Made by a program: the position numbers and the translations under genes
DNA from: Acidisoma cellulosilyticum
GTDB taxonomy: Bacteria > Pseudomonadota > Alphaproteobacteria > Acetobacterales > Acetobacteraceae
Length of the DNA stretch: 34,967 nt
Assembly (NCBI RefSeq): GCF_020621385.1
Contig: NZ_JAESVA010000020.1
Location: 1-34,967 of the forward strand
Direction: 5' to 3'
The notes under the pieces: model-generated
Database searches by the model: none
The model's input: only the letters and a program-made list of their open reading frames with translations
What the model was told of the DNA's origin: nothing
Part shown: positions 24,333-31,723 of the stretch, one piece after another
How the letters are laid out: every line of letters starts with the position of its first letter
Position numbering within the stretch: position 1 is the stretch's first letter

Positions 24333-25610
24333 ATGAGTGACGCAGTTCGCATATTTACTCGGCGTGAGCTGTTCGATCTCGTCTGGTCCAAGCCAACGCA
24401 GACCATCGCCCAAGAGTTGGGCATATCGGATCGCGGGCTTGCTAAAATATGCATCCGCCATGACGTGCCAAATCCGTCCCGTGGCTACTGGGCGCGCATC
24501 CGGGCCGGGCAGAAAATTCCGCCCCCTCTTTTTCGCGAGATCAACAATCCCGCGCTTGATCGCATTCAAATAGTGTCAGCCGTCGGAAATCTACCGGACG
24601 AAACGCGTGAAATGTTACAGAAGGCCAAAGCGGAGAGCGCGGAGCAAAAGAAGGGTGTGCCCAAAAATCTGATTGATCCGGCCGAGCCGCTCAAGAAGCC
24701 CCATCGCTTTATCACTGCCACAGCAAAAGAGCTTCTAAAGGCCAAACCTGATCGCTGGGGGGCTATTTCGGCCGTCGGTGATGGAATGTGCGGAGTCACT
24801 GTACACAAAAACCGTGCTCAACGAACGGTGACTTTTCTTCACGCACTGACGACTAAACTTGAAGCTGACAAATTACTACTACAACCCAATGGCAACAACA
24901 TGATGGTCACGGTTGGGTCTGACAAAGTCAGTTTTACACTGATCGAGCGCACCCAACGGCAGAAACATATTCCGACTAAAGAGGAAGAAGCGCTCTACAA
25001 TCAGCAGCAAATTAGGCGCCAGCGCGCTGCGGATCGCCAGAACTGGGAGCTCTATAGGACGCTTCCTTATGAAAAACCTTGGCCGGATCATGATATCATT
25101 TATACAGGTGAGTTAATCTTTCAATTTGTCGCGTGGCACAACGGCTTCCGGAAGACATGGTCTGACGGAAAGATGCAGAGTGTCGAGTCAATGTTTGAAA
25201 GCATCGTTGCGTGCATTAAAGCCATTCTTATTTTTGAAAAAGAAAGGCGGCAGCAGCGGGAAGATGACGAGCGCAAGCGAGTTGATCTTGAACGCCGATA
25301 TGGGCTTGCTAAGAAGAGAAAGGAACGCGAGGATCGGCGTGTCGCCTATCTGCGGGAACTGGTGCAATTACAACGAGAAGCGGGTGAAATCAGAGCATGG
25401 TTAGCGACTGTTCCTCATGGAGCTGAAGAAGAGTCGTCAACTGAACTTGGGCGTATGCTCATTTGGGCGAACGAACGTTTGCTTGATCTTGACGAGCGGA
25501 CGACCATTAAGGCTGCCGCCACCCAATTCGAAGAATTGGCCCTTTTCCCTGAAGTTGATGATTTACATGATCCGTTGGGTGAGCCGCCAGCCAGGCGATA
25601 TCCATGGTGA
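24333..25610 (+). CDS. Conserved hypothetical protein with N-terminal HTH-like region
   Basis: 425 residues. The opening, FTRRELFDLVWSKPTQTIAQ, ELGISDRGLAKICIRHDVPN, PSRGYWARIRAGQ, is a widespread proteobacterial signature that looks like a helix-turn-helix. It is followed by a central domain, a very charged coiled coil near 290-345 (KERRQQREDDERKRVDLERR) and a C-terminal tail. The family is common on plasmids and islands, with no established function that I know of. DNA binding is inferred from the HTH-like start. Confidence 0.8.
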   Translation: MSDAVRIFTRRELFDLVWSKPTQTIAQELGISDRGLAKICIRHDVPNPSRGYWARIRAGQKIPPPLFREINNPALDRIQIVSAVGNLPDETREMLQKAKAESAEQKKGVPKNLIDPAEPLKKPHRFITATAKELLKAKPDRWGAISAVGDGMCGVTVHKNRAQRTVTFLHALTTKLEADKLLLQPNGNNMMVTVGSDKVSFTLIERTQRQKHIPTKEEEALYNQQQIRRQRAADRQNWELYRTLPYEKPWPDHDIIYTGELIFQFVAWHNGFRKTWSDGKMQSVESMFESIVACIKAILIFEKERRQQREDDERKRVDLERRYGLAKKRKEREDRRVAYLRELVQLQREAGEIRAWLATVPHGAEEESSTELGRMLIWANERLLDLDERTTIKAAATQFEELALFPEVDDLHDPLGEPPARRYPW

Positions 25611-25645
25611 CATGGCGCAAAAGTTTCAGCCACAAAGGGGAAGAC

Positions 25646-26533
25646 TCAGGTTTTGATGTAATCTAGGATGTAGATAGTTTCGAGCATGCCGTCCCTGTAA
25701 GCAGGCTTGGCCCGAACCTGAATGGTTCTTTTCATGCTCGCCGCATCGGCATACGGATTTGGACCAAACTCAGCGAGAGGATCTTTGACCTTGGCGGCAA
25801 TAAACTTGCCCGGCACATCTGGGTGGTGAATGCTAAGAGTTTGGTTGTGATAGACCCACCCATCGGTGACTAATGCCATCGTCTGAAGGTCGCCTATTTC
25901 AAGATCTCCCTTGTCTCTGATAGCATCGGCCATGGGCTCGTCAACCGTTGCTGCAGTCAGTTCGCCCGCACATATCGTCAAAGAACTGACGGTTCTACCA
26001 ATGGGAGCAACTGCGGCAATGGCTGGCTTTTTCAAGCCGGAGGCTACATTGATAAGTAGCTCGCGGACTTTAGCCTGATCTTCAAACTGTCGGATCTCAG
26101 ATCGTTCGACGTGTGACAGCGTACTCTGAAACATCTGAAGAATTGCGTCCATGTTTTGGGGCGCGTCCTTCTTCCTACCGCCAAACGATTTTAGAACATA
26201 CGATAAAAAATGGACAACAAATTCTCCGCCACTCTGACGGAGGATCTGCCCGGCAAGAGGCAATTCGCCCAAGGCAGCTTTAACGTCTGCCCAAATTTCC
26301 AATGAACCGCTGACTGGCTGTCTAGCTTTAACGATCAACTGAGATCGCTCACGGTTGCGCGGCATGTGCCTATGATCGATCGCGATAATTCCAGCTGTGG
26401 CTATCCGATCAATCCCGATCAAAGCCTGCCCGAGAGAACCCATTCCGATTAGGTGCTGATCGGCATCTCCCCCTTCAAATTTGAGGATAAGCGACGGCAC
26501 CTTAGCCTCGCTTTGGGTAATGTAGCCAGTCAC
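25646..26533 (-). CDS. Unknown 295-residue conserved-type protein
   Basis: From GTG 26533. Begins KVPSLILKFEGGDADQHLIG, a pattern I have seen in uncharacterised plasmid and island proteins. A hydrophobic helix (GGEFVVHFLSYVLKSFGG) lies mid-protein. The C-terminal half is beta-rich and ends RDGMLETIYILDYIKT. No catalytic motif is recognised. It is convergent with the 24333 gene. Bases 26534-26694 upstream hold no clear gene. Confidence 0.65.
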   Translation of the reverse strand: MTGYITQSEAKVPSLILKFEGGDADQHLIGMGSLGQALIGIDRIATAGIIAIDHRHMPRNRERSQLIVKARQPVSGSLEIWADVKAALGELPLAGQILRQSGGEFVVHFLSYVLKSFGGRKKDAPQNMDAILQMFQSTLSHVERSEIRQFEDQAKVRELLINVASGLKKPAIAAVAPIGRTVSSLTICAGELTAATVDEPMADAIRDKGDLEIGDLQTMALVTDGWVYHNQTLSIHHPDVPGKFIAAKVKDPLAEFGPNPYADAASMKRTIQVRAKPAYRDGMLETIYILDYIKT

Positions 26534-26694
26534 TGGATGCTCCCGTTTTTGTGATGCAACGGTAGCCGTTCCGATTTCGGTTTGAACAGACGGTAAATTT
26601 CGATGAAACGGTTCTATTGGCTCCGTTTGTTAAATACGGGGTTTTGCCGCCCGAGCTAACGTTCTTCTCCTCTCGTGCACGAGCACAGCGCCTG

Positions 26695-27132
26695 CTACCG
26701 CCTTCGATAGCCGTCCAGCTTAACAACCCGGCCCTGCGGGCTGATGTCATTGGAACTGCGCCCCTCTGGCTCTGGCTCCGGTGCAGACATCGGGTAAGCA
26801 TCTCCGGTCGTTGGATTTCTCGACAGGCCCTGGCTCTCCTCCAAAGGCTCCGGGCGAGTATCTGCTGGCGCGGAAAGCGATACTCGGTTGATGCTGATTG
26901 CGGAGCACATGAGCGCGCCAACGAGTGACGCCCCTTCAATGCCGCCGATGTAGATTAGGGCCAGGCGCGGCAGCCACAGGCCGGATGCCTGGACCCAGAC
27001 ACAGCCGGCGAAGACCACCACGCACAGCACCGTCGCAGGGCTGAACATCCATGGTCCCCAGAAAAACCGCTTGTGCATCCGGTCAGCCTCGTCGCTTACC
27101 GGCAACCTGCTCGGCCGCTTGTCCGCGGTCAA
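26695..27132 (-). CDS. Small membrane protein next to a MarR regulator
   Basis: 145 residues. Two membrane spans at about 29-50 (FSPATVLCVVVFAGCVWVQA) and 54-80 (LALIYIGGIEGASLVGALMC), then a polar Pro/Glu-rich tail, probably cytoplasmic. It starts 24 bases after the MarR-like gene's stop, so the two are likely co-transcribed and it may be the regulator's target. The role is unknown. Confidence 0.6.
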   Translation of the reverse strand: MTADKRPSRLPVSDEADRMHKRFFWGPWMFSPATVLCVVVFAGCVWVQASGLWLPRLALIYIGGIEGASLVGALMCSAISINRVSLSAPADTRPEPLEESQGLSRNPTTGDAYPMSAPEPEPEGRSSNDISPQGRVVKLDGYRRR

Positions 27133-27156
27133 CGGCTGCTTTTCGGCCTTAACGTC

Positions 27157-27486
27157 TCAGAACGGCTTGCCCACAAACGCCTTGCAATACCGCTTACCCG
27201 CGGCAGAAATGGAGAGCAGCACGCTGCGGCCGTCGGCGGGGTCTATTCTGCGCCTGATGAGTTCCGCAGCGTCTAAACGATCGGCCGCCCGGGTCACCGC
27301 CGGCTTGGGGATCGACAGAAATTCGGCCAGGCCCCGGATCGTCTGAGGCTCATCGGCCGATTGGCACACCAGCAGCACGGCAAGCGCTCGAAGACTGAGA
27401 TCTCGGGTGTCGTCGTGGACCAAAGCGATAATGCGAGTCTTCAGCAGTTCGGCATTATCGTCTGGCAACGGCTTTTGCTTGGTCAT
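27157..27486 (-). CDS. MarR-family winged-helix regulator
   Basis: 109 residues: LSLRALAVLLVCQSADEPQT, IRGLAEFLSIPKPAVTRAAD, RRRIDPADGRSVLLSISAAG. This is the MarR winged helix, with the recognition helix in PKPAVTRAADRL and the wing in DPADGRSV. It is shorter than usual (about 140), lacking some of the dimer helices. Homologues of this size act on plasmid or phage promoters. It probably regulates itself and the membrane gene downstream. Confidence 0.82.
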   Translation of the reverse strand: MTKQKPLPDDNAELLKTRIIALVHDDTRDLSLRALAVLLVCQSADEPQTIRGLAEFLSIPKPAVTRAADRLDAAELIRRRIDPADGRSVLLSISAAGKRYCKAFVGKPF

Positions 27487-27604
27487 ATAGCGCTGCCCGT
27501 GGGCGATGGTTTAGAAAATGGCCAGCCAATTTGTGTCAGCAGACTGGGCTTAAAGAAGCGGCCGCGTCCGAGCAGCGCGCTTCCCTGTTCTCAGCAAGCA
27601 GCTG

Positions 27605-27814
27605 TCAGACCGCTTTCAGATTTTCTGCTGCCATCTTGCCACTACGGTTGTTCTTTACCGCATCAAAGCTGATCTTCTGGCCTTCGTTCAAAGTGCTAAG
27701 TCCAGCCTGCTGCACGGCTGAGATATGCACGAAGATATCTGTGCCGCCGTTCTCCGGCTGTATGAAGCCGAATCCCTTTTCCGTGTTGAACCACTTAACA
27801 GTACCAATTGCCAT
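27605..27814 (-). CDS. Cold-shock protein, CspA family
   Basis: 69 residues, a complete CSD fold: [18 protein letters not shown] with the RNP1 motif KGFGFI, then DIFVHISAV as RNP2, and [12 protein letters not shown]. It binds single-stranded RNA and DNA and acts as an RNA chaperone. Csp genes are normally chromosomal, so a plasmid or phage copy is notable. Bases 27815-27983 upstream hold its promoter region and no other gene. Confidence 0.95.
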   Translation of the reverse strand: MAIGTVKWFNTEKGFGFIQPENGGTDIFVHISAVQQAGLSTLNEGQKISFDAVKNNRSGKMAAENLKAV

Positions 27815-27983
27815 TTCGGCTCGCTTCCTAATCGCTCTTAAAACTCAGCTCGCCCATAACCGGCGGGCTCGCCATGGTGGGAGAAGATCGTCAAATATGC
27901 AATTAGGCCGCTGTGGCCATCACCAAACATGCACAGCTGAGGGCGTCCGGGCGCTGAAAGAAAATTGGGTCCACAGCAAGGCA

Positions 27984-28292
27984 TTACGGGCTATTTCCGT
28001 TTCCACTCTGCTGCGAATGCATACCCTGAACTTCGACCCGCAGACCGTTGCCAAAGCCAAATCCCGCGCTTCCGCTTTGGATTGTGCCGGTTCCACTGTT
28101 GATCGAGGAATTAGCCATGGCCGCAGCGGACGAGCTGCTATGGACGTTCGCCGCCGGCGCGTTTGAGGTAACGGATTGGGATGACGGAAGTGCTATTCCC
28201 GCAGCACCTTGCGCGTAGAAGCCCTTGATTGGCTGTGCGTGAGCTGACGACCAGAAGGCCAAGCTGAATAGTAGAGCATAGAATCTCGTCAT
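27984..28292 (-). CDS. Truncated OmpA-like outer-membrane barrel protein
   Basis: 102 residues. Signal peptide MTRFYALLFSLAFWSSAHA, then QPIKGFYAQGAAGIALPSS and FGFGNGLRVEVQGMHSQQSG. The GxYxxGxAG and GxGFGNGLRVE strands are the first strands of the OmpA-type barrel of acetic acid bacteria. The full protein has about 300-400 residues with a C-terminal OmpA domain, absent here. It is either a decayed copy or a small secreted derivative. Ser/Ala/Asn-rich filler replaces the first loops. Confidence 0.55.
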   Translation of the reverse strand: MTRFYALLFSLAFWSSAHAQPIKGFYAQGAAGIALPSSQSVTSNAPAANVHSSSSAAAMANSSINSGTGTIQSGSAGFGFGNGLRVEVQGMHSQQSGNGNSP

Positions 28293-28374
28293 AGGCGTTG
28301 TCCGTTGACTGAGCGGGAAACATCGTAGGTCGGCGCAAGCGGGATCTCAACGCTAGACCGGCCAGTCAGCCGCC

Positions 28375-28449
28375 TCAAATCGACGGCTTCCGCATGCGCA
28401 CGCCAGCGCCACCTCCATTCTCGGGGATGAAATCGATGCCTACCGCCAT
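28375..28449 (-). pseudogene. Remnant of an XRE-repressor C-terminus (duplicate of 28839 gene)
   Basis: The frame reads GIDFIPENGGGAGVRMRK then stops, nearly identical to GIEFIPENGGGAGVRMRK at the end of the XRE gene at 28839-29078. The HTH half is missing. The two copies flank the 28498-28842 gene, so a duplication followed by loss is likely. The rest of 28293-28497 holds no gene. Confidence 0.7.
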
Positions 28450-28497
28450 CTGTCCCAACCTAATAATTCAGGCTCCGTGATTGCAACGCGGAGCCGC

Positions 28498-28842
28498 CTA
28501 CCGGGTATAAAAGGCTTCCTGCTCCCTCGCTCTAATCGTCGCCGTCCAAAGGCTCTCACCTGGATGGATGTGACATTCCGCTTTCACGAGATCAACGATA
28601 GCCAAATTGTCGAGCGGCCGTCCGTCGATTTCAAGCTGTGCCGTCTTCGCCCCGGCGTTAAGACCGGACCAAAACCCAAGAATCCAGGAACCAGACACCA
28701 CTTCGAGAGGAGTATCCGCTGTCAACCAAGTCTCGCAACTCTCCTTGCCTACGCCAGCTCCCCAGATGCTATCGGCTTCAGCTAGGCTCATGGTCGCTAA
28801 GACACAGGTGGCGACTATTATAGGGATGAACACCCTAATCAT
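28498..28842 (-). CDS. Periplasmic Rap1a/Tai-like protein
   Basis: 114 residues, with an ATG overlapping the XRE stop (ATGA, 28839-28842). Signal peptide IPIIVATCVLATMSLAEA, then a small domain with SCETWL, GSWILGFWSGLNAG and a Cys-His segment, AECHIHPGESLWTATI. The spaced cysteines and the C..HP motif resemble periplasmic Rap1a/Tai immunity-type proteins. It probably lies in the periplasm with one disulphide. A toxin partner is not evident. Confidence 0.65.
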   Translation of the reverse strand: MIRVFIPIIVATCVLATMSLAEADSIWGAGVGKESCETWLTADTPLEVVSGSWILGFWSGLNAGAKTAQLEIDGRPLDNLAIVDLVKAECHIHPGESLWTATIRAREQEAFYTR

Positions 28843-29078
28843 ACGCCGTCTCCCTTCCTCATGCGCACGCCCGCGCCCCCGCCGTTCTCTGGAATGAATT
28901 CGATGCCGGCGGCTTCGAGGGCGGCGCGGATGGCAGACATATTGGCGGCAGTGATGCCCCCTCCAGCCTCGACACGTTGGACAGTTGAAAGACCAAGTTG
29001 AGCTGCCTCTGCAAGCTCTCGCGCCGACCAGCCCACGAACCCTCGGGCACCACGGATCTGTCCTGCAGTTAGAACCAT
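28839..29078 (-). CDS. XRE-family repressor
   Basis: 79 residues, a compact Cro/cI HTH: ITAGQ-type start as LTAGQIRGARGFVGWSAREL, AEAAQLGLSTVQRVEAGGG, then IRAALEAAGIEFIPENGGG. It faces the plus-strand operon at 29243 across a shared control region with matching operator arms. It probably represses that operon and itself. The downstream periplasmic gene is translationally coupled. Confidence 0.9.
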   Translation of the reverse strand: MVLTAGQIRGARGFVGWSARELAEAAQLGLSTVQRVEAGGGITAANMSAIRAALEAAGIEFIPENGGGAGVRMRKGDGV

Positions 29079-29086
29079 TTTACATC

Positions 29087-29140
29087 ATATGACATAATTT
29101 AATTGACTCACATTCAAATATGAACTAATTTATGTCACAT
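29087..29140 (+). promoter_or_regulatory. Promoter between two operator arms
   Basis: TTGACT (29103-29108), a 17-base spacer and TAATTT (29126-29131) form a good sigma-70-type promoter for the plus operon. ATATGACATAA (29087-29097) and TTATGTCACAT (29130-29140) are inverted, 10 of 11 bases matching, one just before the -35 and one over the -10/start. Repressor bound to both arms would shut the promoter. The XRE protein encoded next door is the natural candidate. Confidence 0.7.
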
Positions 29141-29184
29141 GAAGCGATTGACTTCAACTGCGCCGGGCAGTTCCCGGTGAATGC

Positions 29185-29218
29185 GGCACGAAGAGTGGGC
29201 TCATTCACTCTTCGTGCC
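29185..29218 (+). promoter_or_regulatory. Perfect 13-bp stem in the operon leader
   Basis: GGCACGAAGAGTG (29185-29197), loop GGCTCATT, CACTCTTCGTGCC (29206-29218). It lies between the predicted transcription start and the first gene at 29243, with no U-tract. It may be a leader attenuator or stability element, or a recombination or protein-binding palindrome. Confidence 0.6.
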
Positions 29219-29242
29219 TAACCAGAGACTGGACCCTAATCC

Positions 29243-29659
29243 ATGTCCAAGGCTGACCGTGCTTATGCCAGAAAAAGAATGCTTCCGTCTCCCGACGTGA
29301 AGCTGCCCCCACCGAGAAGAGGGAGAAGCTCTGGCCGGCCGGTAGGTCTGGTCGGGACTTTTCCGCTCGTCGACATCGATGGCCACCCTGATGCTGATCT
29401 GCTCAAAGCCTGCGCGATCGCGACAGGGCTCATTGATCGTCACGCGCCGGTGTTGGGCAGCCGACTGTCTCCCGCTGAGACCGACACACTGACGGTTGCA
29501 ATCGACGCTATTATCCGCACCCAGGCTCTGACTGGCATTGGCGTGCAGATGAAGGCCATCTTCGTCATGGGAGACGGAAATCCCATGCACTGCTGCTCCA
29601 GTATCGCGCTTTACGAAAGCGTCATCAGAGATTTCCTGCGGATAGGGGTGGCAGCATGA
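29243..29659 (+). CDS. Unknown first gene of the overlapping operon
   Basis: 138 residues. The N-terminus is basic (ADRAYARKRMLPSPDVKLPP, PRRGRSSGRP). The rest is helical, with LLKACAIATGLIDRHAPVLG and LSPAETDTLTVAIDAI. There is no signal peptide. The stop overlaps the next ATG (ATGA, 29656-29659). I do not recognise the family; the basic start hints at nucleic-acid binding. Confidence 0.6.
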   Translation: MSKADRAYARKRMLPSPDVKLPPPRRGRSSGRPVGLVGTFPLVDIDGHPDADLLKACAIATGLIDRHAPVLGSRLSPAETDTLTVAIDAIIRTQALTGIGVQMKAIFVMGDGNPMHCCSSIALYESVIRDFLRIGVAA

Positions 29660-30087
29660 GCACACGATCTGTTTCCCGTCGCTCAGCCGCTGCAGGCGGC
29701 GTGGCCATGCTGGTGCTCGCTGCTGCGGCGGCCGGTCAAGCGAAGGCCGAAGAACTGGACGGTGACATCCTTGCACTCAAGGTCGAATTCCAAGACACCG
29801 GCCGGGAATTGGACGATCTTCTTGCCGAGGATGAGGCACTCTCCAGTGATGATCCCCGCGTCACGGAAATACGGGGCCGCGAGGCGGTTCTGGTTGATCG
29901 TCGCCGCGAAATTCGCGAGGAAATGGCCGACCTGGAAGCGAGGACGCCGGAAGGGCTGAGCGCAAAGGCAGCTGTGGTCTTCGCCGATTTCAGGGGGGCG
30001 GCGGATCACCGTTTCCCCGTCTCTTACAATCCGCAGGCTGCTCTCGTGGCGTCTTTGGCACGTGACATTCTAGGGAGGGTCGGTTGA
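29656..30087 (+). CDS. Tat-like exported helical protein, first of a pair
   Basis: 143 residues. MSTRSVSRRSAAAGGVAMLV then AAAAAGQAKAEE is a twin-arginine-like signal with an AKA-type cleavage site. The mature part is a charged helix (VEFQDTGRELDDLLAEDEAL, DRRREIREEMADLEARTPEG). Both it and the next protein share SRRSAA near the start and the PEGxxAKAAxxx motif near the end, so they look like paralogues. The place of action is probably the periplasm. Confidence 0.65.
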   Translation: MSTRSVSRRSAAAGGVAMLVLAAAAAGQAKAEELDGDILALKVEFQDTGRELDDLLAEDEALSSDDPRVTEIRGREAVLVDRRREIREEMADLEARTPEGLSAKAAVVFADFRGAADHRFPVSYNPQAALVASLARDILGRVG

Positions 30088-30575
30088 TGACCAATCTATC
30101 CCGCCGCTCTGCGGCTAAGACATTGGGACTCGCTGCCTTCGGTGCTGCGCCGCTCACGGTGCCGCGGCATGAGGTAACGCTCGTTGATCCGGTCGTCGCG
30201 CTTTGGATCGAAACCCAATCCCTCAATAAGAGGCACCGTCAGATTTCTGATCAACAAAACGAACTTCGCCTTCTGATAGAATCACGGAAGCCGGGGAAAA
30301 CTGTTGGCGTTACATTTGCGGATTGGCACCGGGACGATCCCGATTTGTCTGAATGCACTGCCCTTCGCGAGCTTAGCGACAAGCTAAGTCTTCAAAGCCT
30401 TGATCTTTATGATCAAATTTCCGACGCTGCGGCTGTGACACCCGAAGGTATCAGGGCGAAAGCTGCGGCGGCTTTGTCAATTTGGGTTCAAGAAACGAGC
30501 ATTCGTGATGAGATGGCTTGCTACGACCTAATCCTCAACGCCTTGCGGGAAGCGGCGGCGGGGAGCGCGGTGTGA
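30087..30575 (+). CDS. Tat-like exported helical protein, second of a pair
   Basis: 162 residues from the ATG at 30087 in a one-base stop/start overlap; a TTG at 30084 is less likely. TNLSRRSAAKTLGLAAFGAA is a twin-arginine-like signal. The helical mature region (HRQISDQQNELRLLIESRKP) and VTPEGIRAKAAAALSIW mirror the preceding gene. The coupled order suggests the two form a complex. The function is unknown. Confidence 0.65.
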   Translation: MTNLSRRSAAKTLGLAAFGAAPLTVPRHEVTLVDPVVALWIETQSLNKRHRQISDQQNELRLLIESRKPGKTVGVTFADWHRDDPDLSECTALRELSDKLSLQSLDLYDQISDAAAVTPEGIRAKAAAALSIWVQETSIRDEMACYDLILNALREAAAGSAV

Positions 30576-30946
30576 TGGCAACGACCCCGTTTGAGCGTGA
30601 ACCCGCGACAAGCTTCCCGGCCATCACCCTCGAAGCTCCCGGCGCGCGCTTCATGCGCATGGGCAGCGACTACATGATGCCGACCCTGCGGGTGGACGAT
30701 TATGTGGCGGTCATGCCCACGGACAGGTGGCATTATGACACGCTCTATGTGCTGGAAGTGCTTGGCGCGTCGGTGGTCTATCGCTGTCAGCATATCGGCG
30801 GCGGCCAGATACGCATCACCCACGATCGACATCCGGCCGACGGTCAGGTGATTCCAATTGGCCGGTTCCGGCCTTTGGTGCTCGGCATCGTTGTCGCGAC
30901 CTGCAACGTGCTAGATGTCAATATGTTGGAAAGGGGGCGAATATGA
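30575..30946 (+). CDS. S24/LexA-fold protein without catalytic residues
   Basis: 123 residues from the ATG in the TGATG overlap. ARFMRMGSDYMMPTLRVDDY, VAVMPTDRWHYDTLYVLEVL then ASVVYRCQHIGGG aligns by eye with the LexA/signal-peptidase-like fold. The usual catalytic Ser in the DSM position is Tyr (SDYM) and the Lys before Arg is also Tyr (VVYR), so it should not cleave. It lacks the N-terminal HTH of repressors. It may be a decoy or anti-repressor partner or a structural use of the fold; this is inference. Confidence 0.65.
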   Translation: MATTPFEREPATSFPAITLEAPGARFMRMGSDYMMPTLRVDDYVAVMPTDRWHYDTLYVLEVLGASVVYRCQHIGGGQIRITHDRHPADGQVIPIGRFRPLVLGIVVATCNVLDVNMLERGRI

Positions 30947-31125
30947 GCGCCGACATCATCAACTTCCCTGAGCGTGGACAGGCTGTCAGCGACAGAGATG
31001 TCCTGATCCATTGTATCAAGGACATCCTGATCGAGATCAACGACCGTGCCGGCGATGCTACCAAGGTGCGGCAATTGGTCGGGGAGGCATTCGAGCTATT
31101 CGATCATGCTGATCGAGCTGGGTAA
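30943..31125 (+). CDS. Unknown 60-residue protein
   Basis: The ATG overlaps the previous stop (ATGA). MSADIINFPERGQAVSDRDV then IEINDRAGDATKVRQLVGEA: charged and helical. The DIINFPERG start is common in small phage and plasmid proteins. The end overlaps the next start. No function is assigned. Confidence 0.6.
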   Translation: MSADIINFPERGQAVSDRDVLIHCIKDILIEINDRAGDATKVRQLVGEAFELFDHADRAG

Positions 31126-31330
31126 TTGTAGTCAACCGTTCGAGCGGTCGTGGGTAAAACAACACACGAAAGCCGGCGTTCACTGCGTCCTGCGGCGCCG
31201 GATATCAGCCGACCAGCTCGTGCCTATCCTGGCGGGAGCGACAGGACTGTCTTTCAGCGACATCGCGCCGCTGGTTGCCGCCGTGCTGGTTCTCGACCCT
31301 GCTGATGCATGGACATGGAGGGCGTCATGA
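31106..31330 (+). CDS. Unknown 74-residue protein
   Basis: The ATG lies 20 bases inside the previous gene. MLIELGNCSQPFERSWVKQH then AGATGLSFSDIAPLVAAVLV. The stop overlaps the next ATG by the ATGA rule. It has mixed character, with one moderately hydrophobic helix. Not recognised. Confidence 0.55.
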   Translation: MLIELGNCSQPFERSWVKQHTKAGVHCVLRRRISADQLVPILAGATGLSFSDIAPLVAAVLVLDPADAWTWRAS

Positions 31331-31575
31331 CCATGTGCTTCATCGACACCATGGCACCAGCGAGCCCGGCGCAACGGCAAGCCTGGCAGGCGGTCCTCGA
31401 CCTGCAGCGGGACCATCAGCGCGCACCGAGGATCATGTTCCGAAAGGCCTGCAACGGCGCGCCACCCGCCGACAACCTGATGAGCTTTTTGCAGGCGACC
31501 GTTGTTTCCGATGAAGGCGTCATGGTCCGCATAGGGGCAACACTCACCGCCCTGGCGCAGGAAAGGGTGACGTGA
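31327..31575 (+). CDS. Unknown 82-residue protein, last of the operon
   Basis: Starts at the ATG in ATGA 31327; an in-frame ATG at 31309 is the alternative. MTMCFIDTMAPASPAQRQAW, LQRDHQRAPRIMFRKACNGA, then LTALAQERVT. Soluble and helical. Its place at the end of a tightly overlapping operon supports expression. Bases 31576-31723 beyond hold no gene but include the palindrome GTTGCGCAAC. Confidence 0.55.
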   Translation: MTMCFIDTMAPASPAQRQAWQAVLDLQRDHQRAPRIMFRKACNGAPPADNLMSFLQATVVSDEGVMVRIGATLTALAQERVT

Positions 31576-31723
31576 GAACGACATGGGCCCATTGCCTCGC
31601 CAATTTTGTTGCGCAACGATCATTGACAGCCTAGCACTTCCTCATCCAGGCTTAAGGCTAAGACTGGGCCATTTTCGCGTTCAGTTTTATCGAATAACTA
31701 CCGATCTACGAGAAGGTAATCTA

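Noticed and set aside
26502-26939. Minus frame overlapping the membrane-protein gene
   Set aside because: Arg/Ser/Cys-rich shadow of the 26695-27132 frame; the latter has clear membrane helices.
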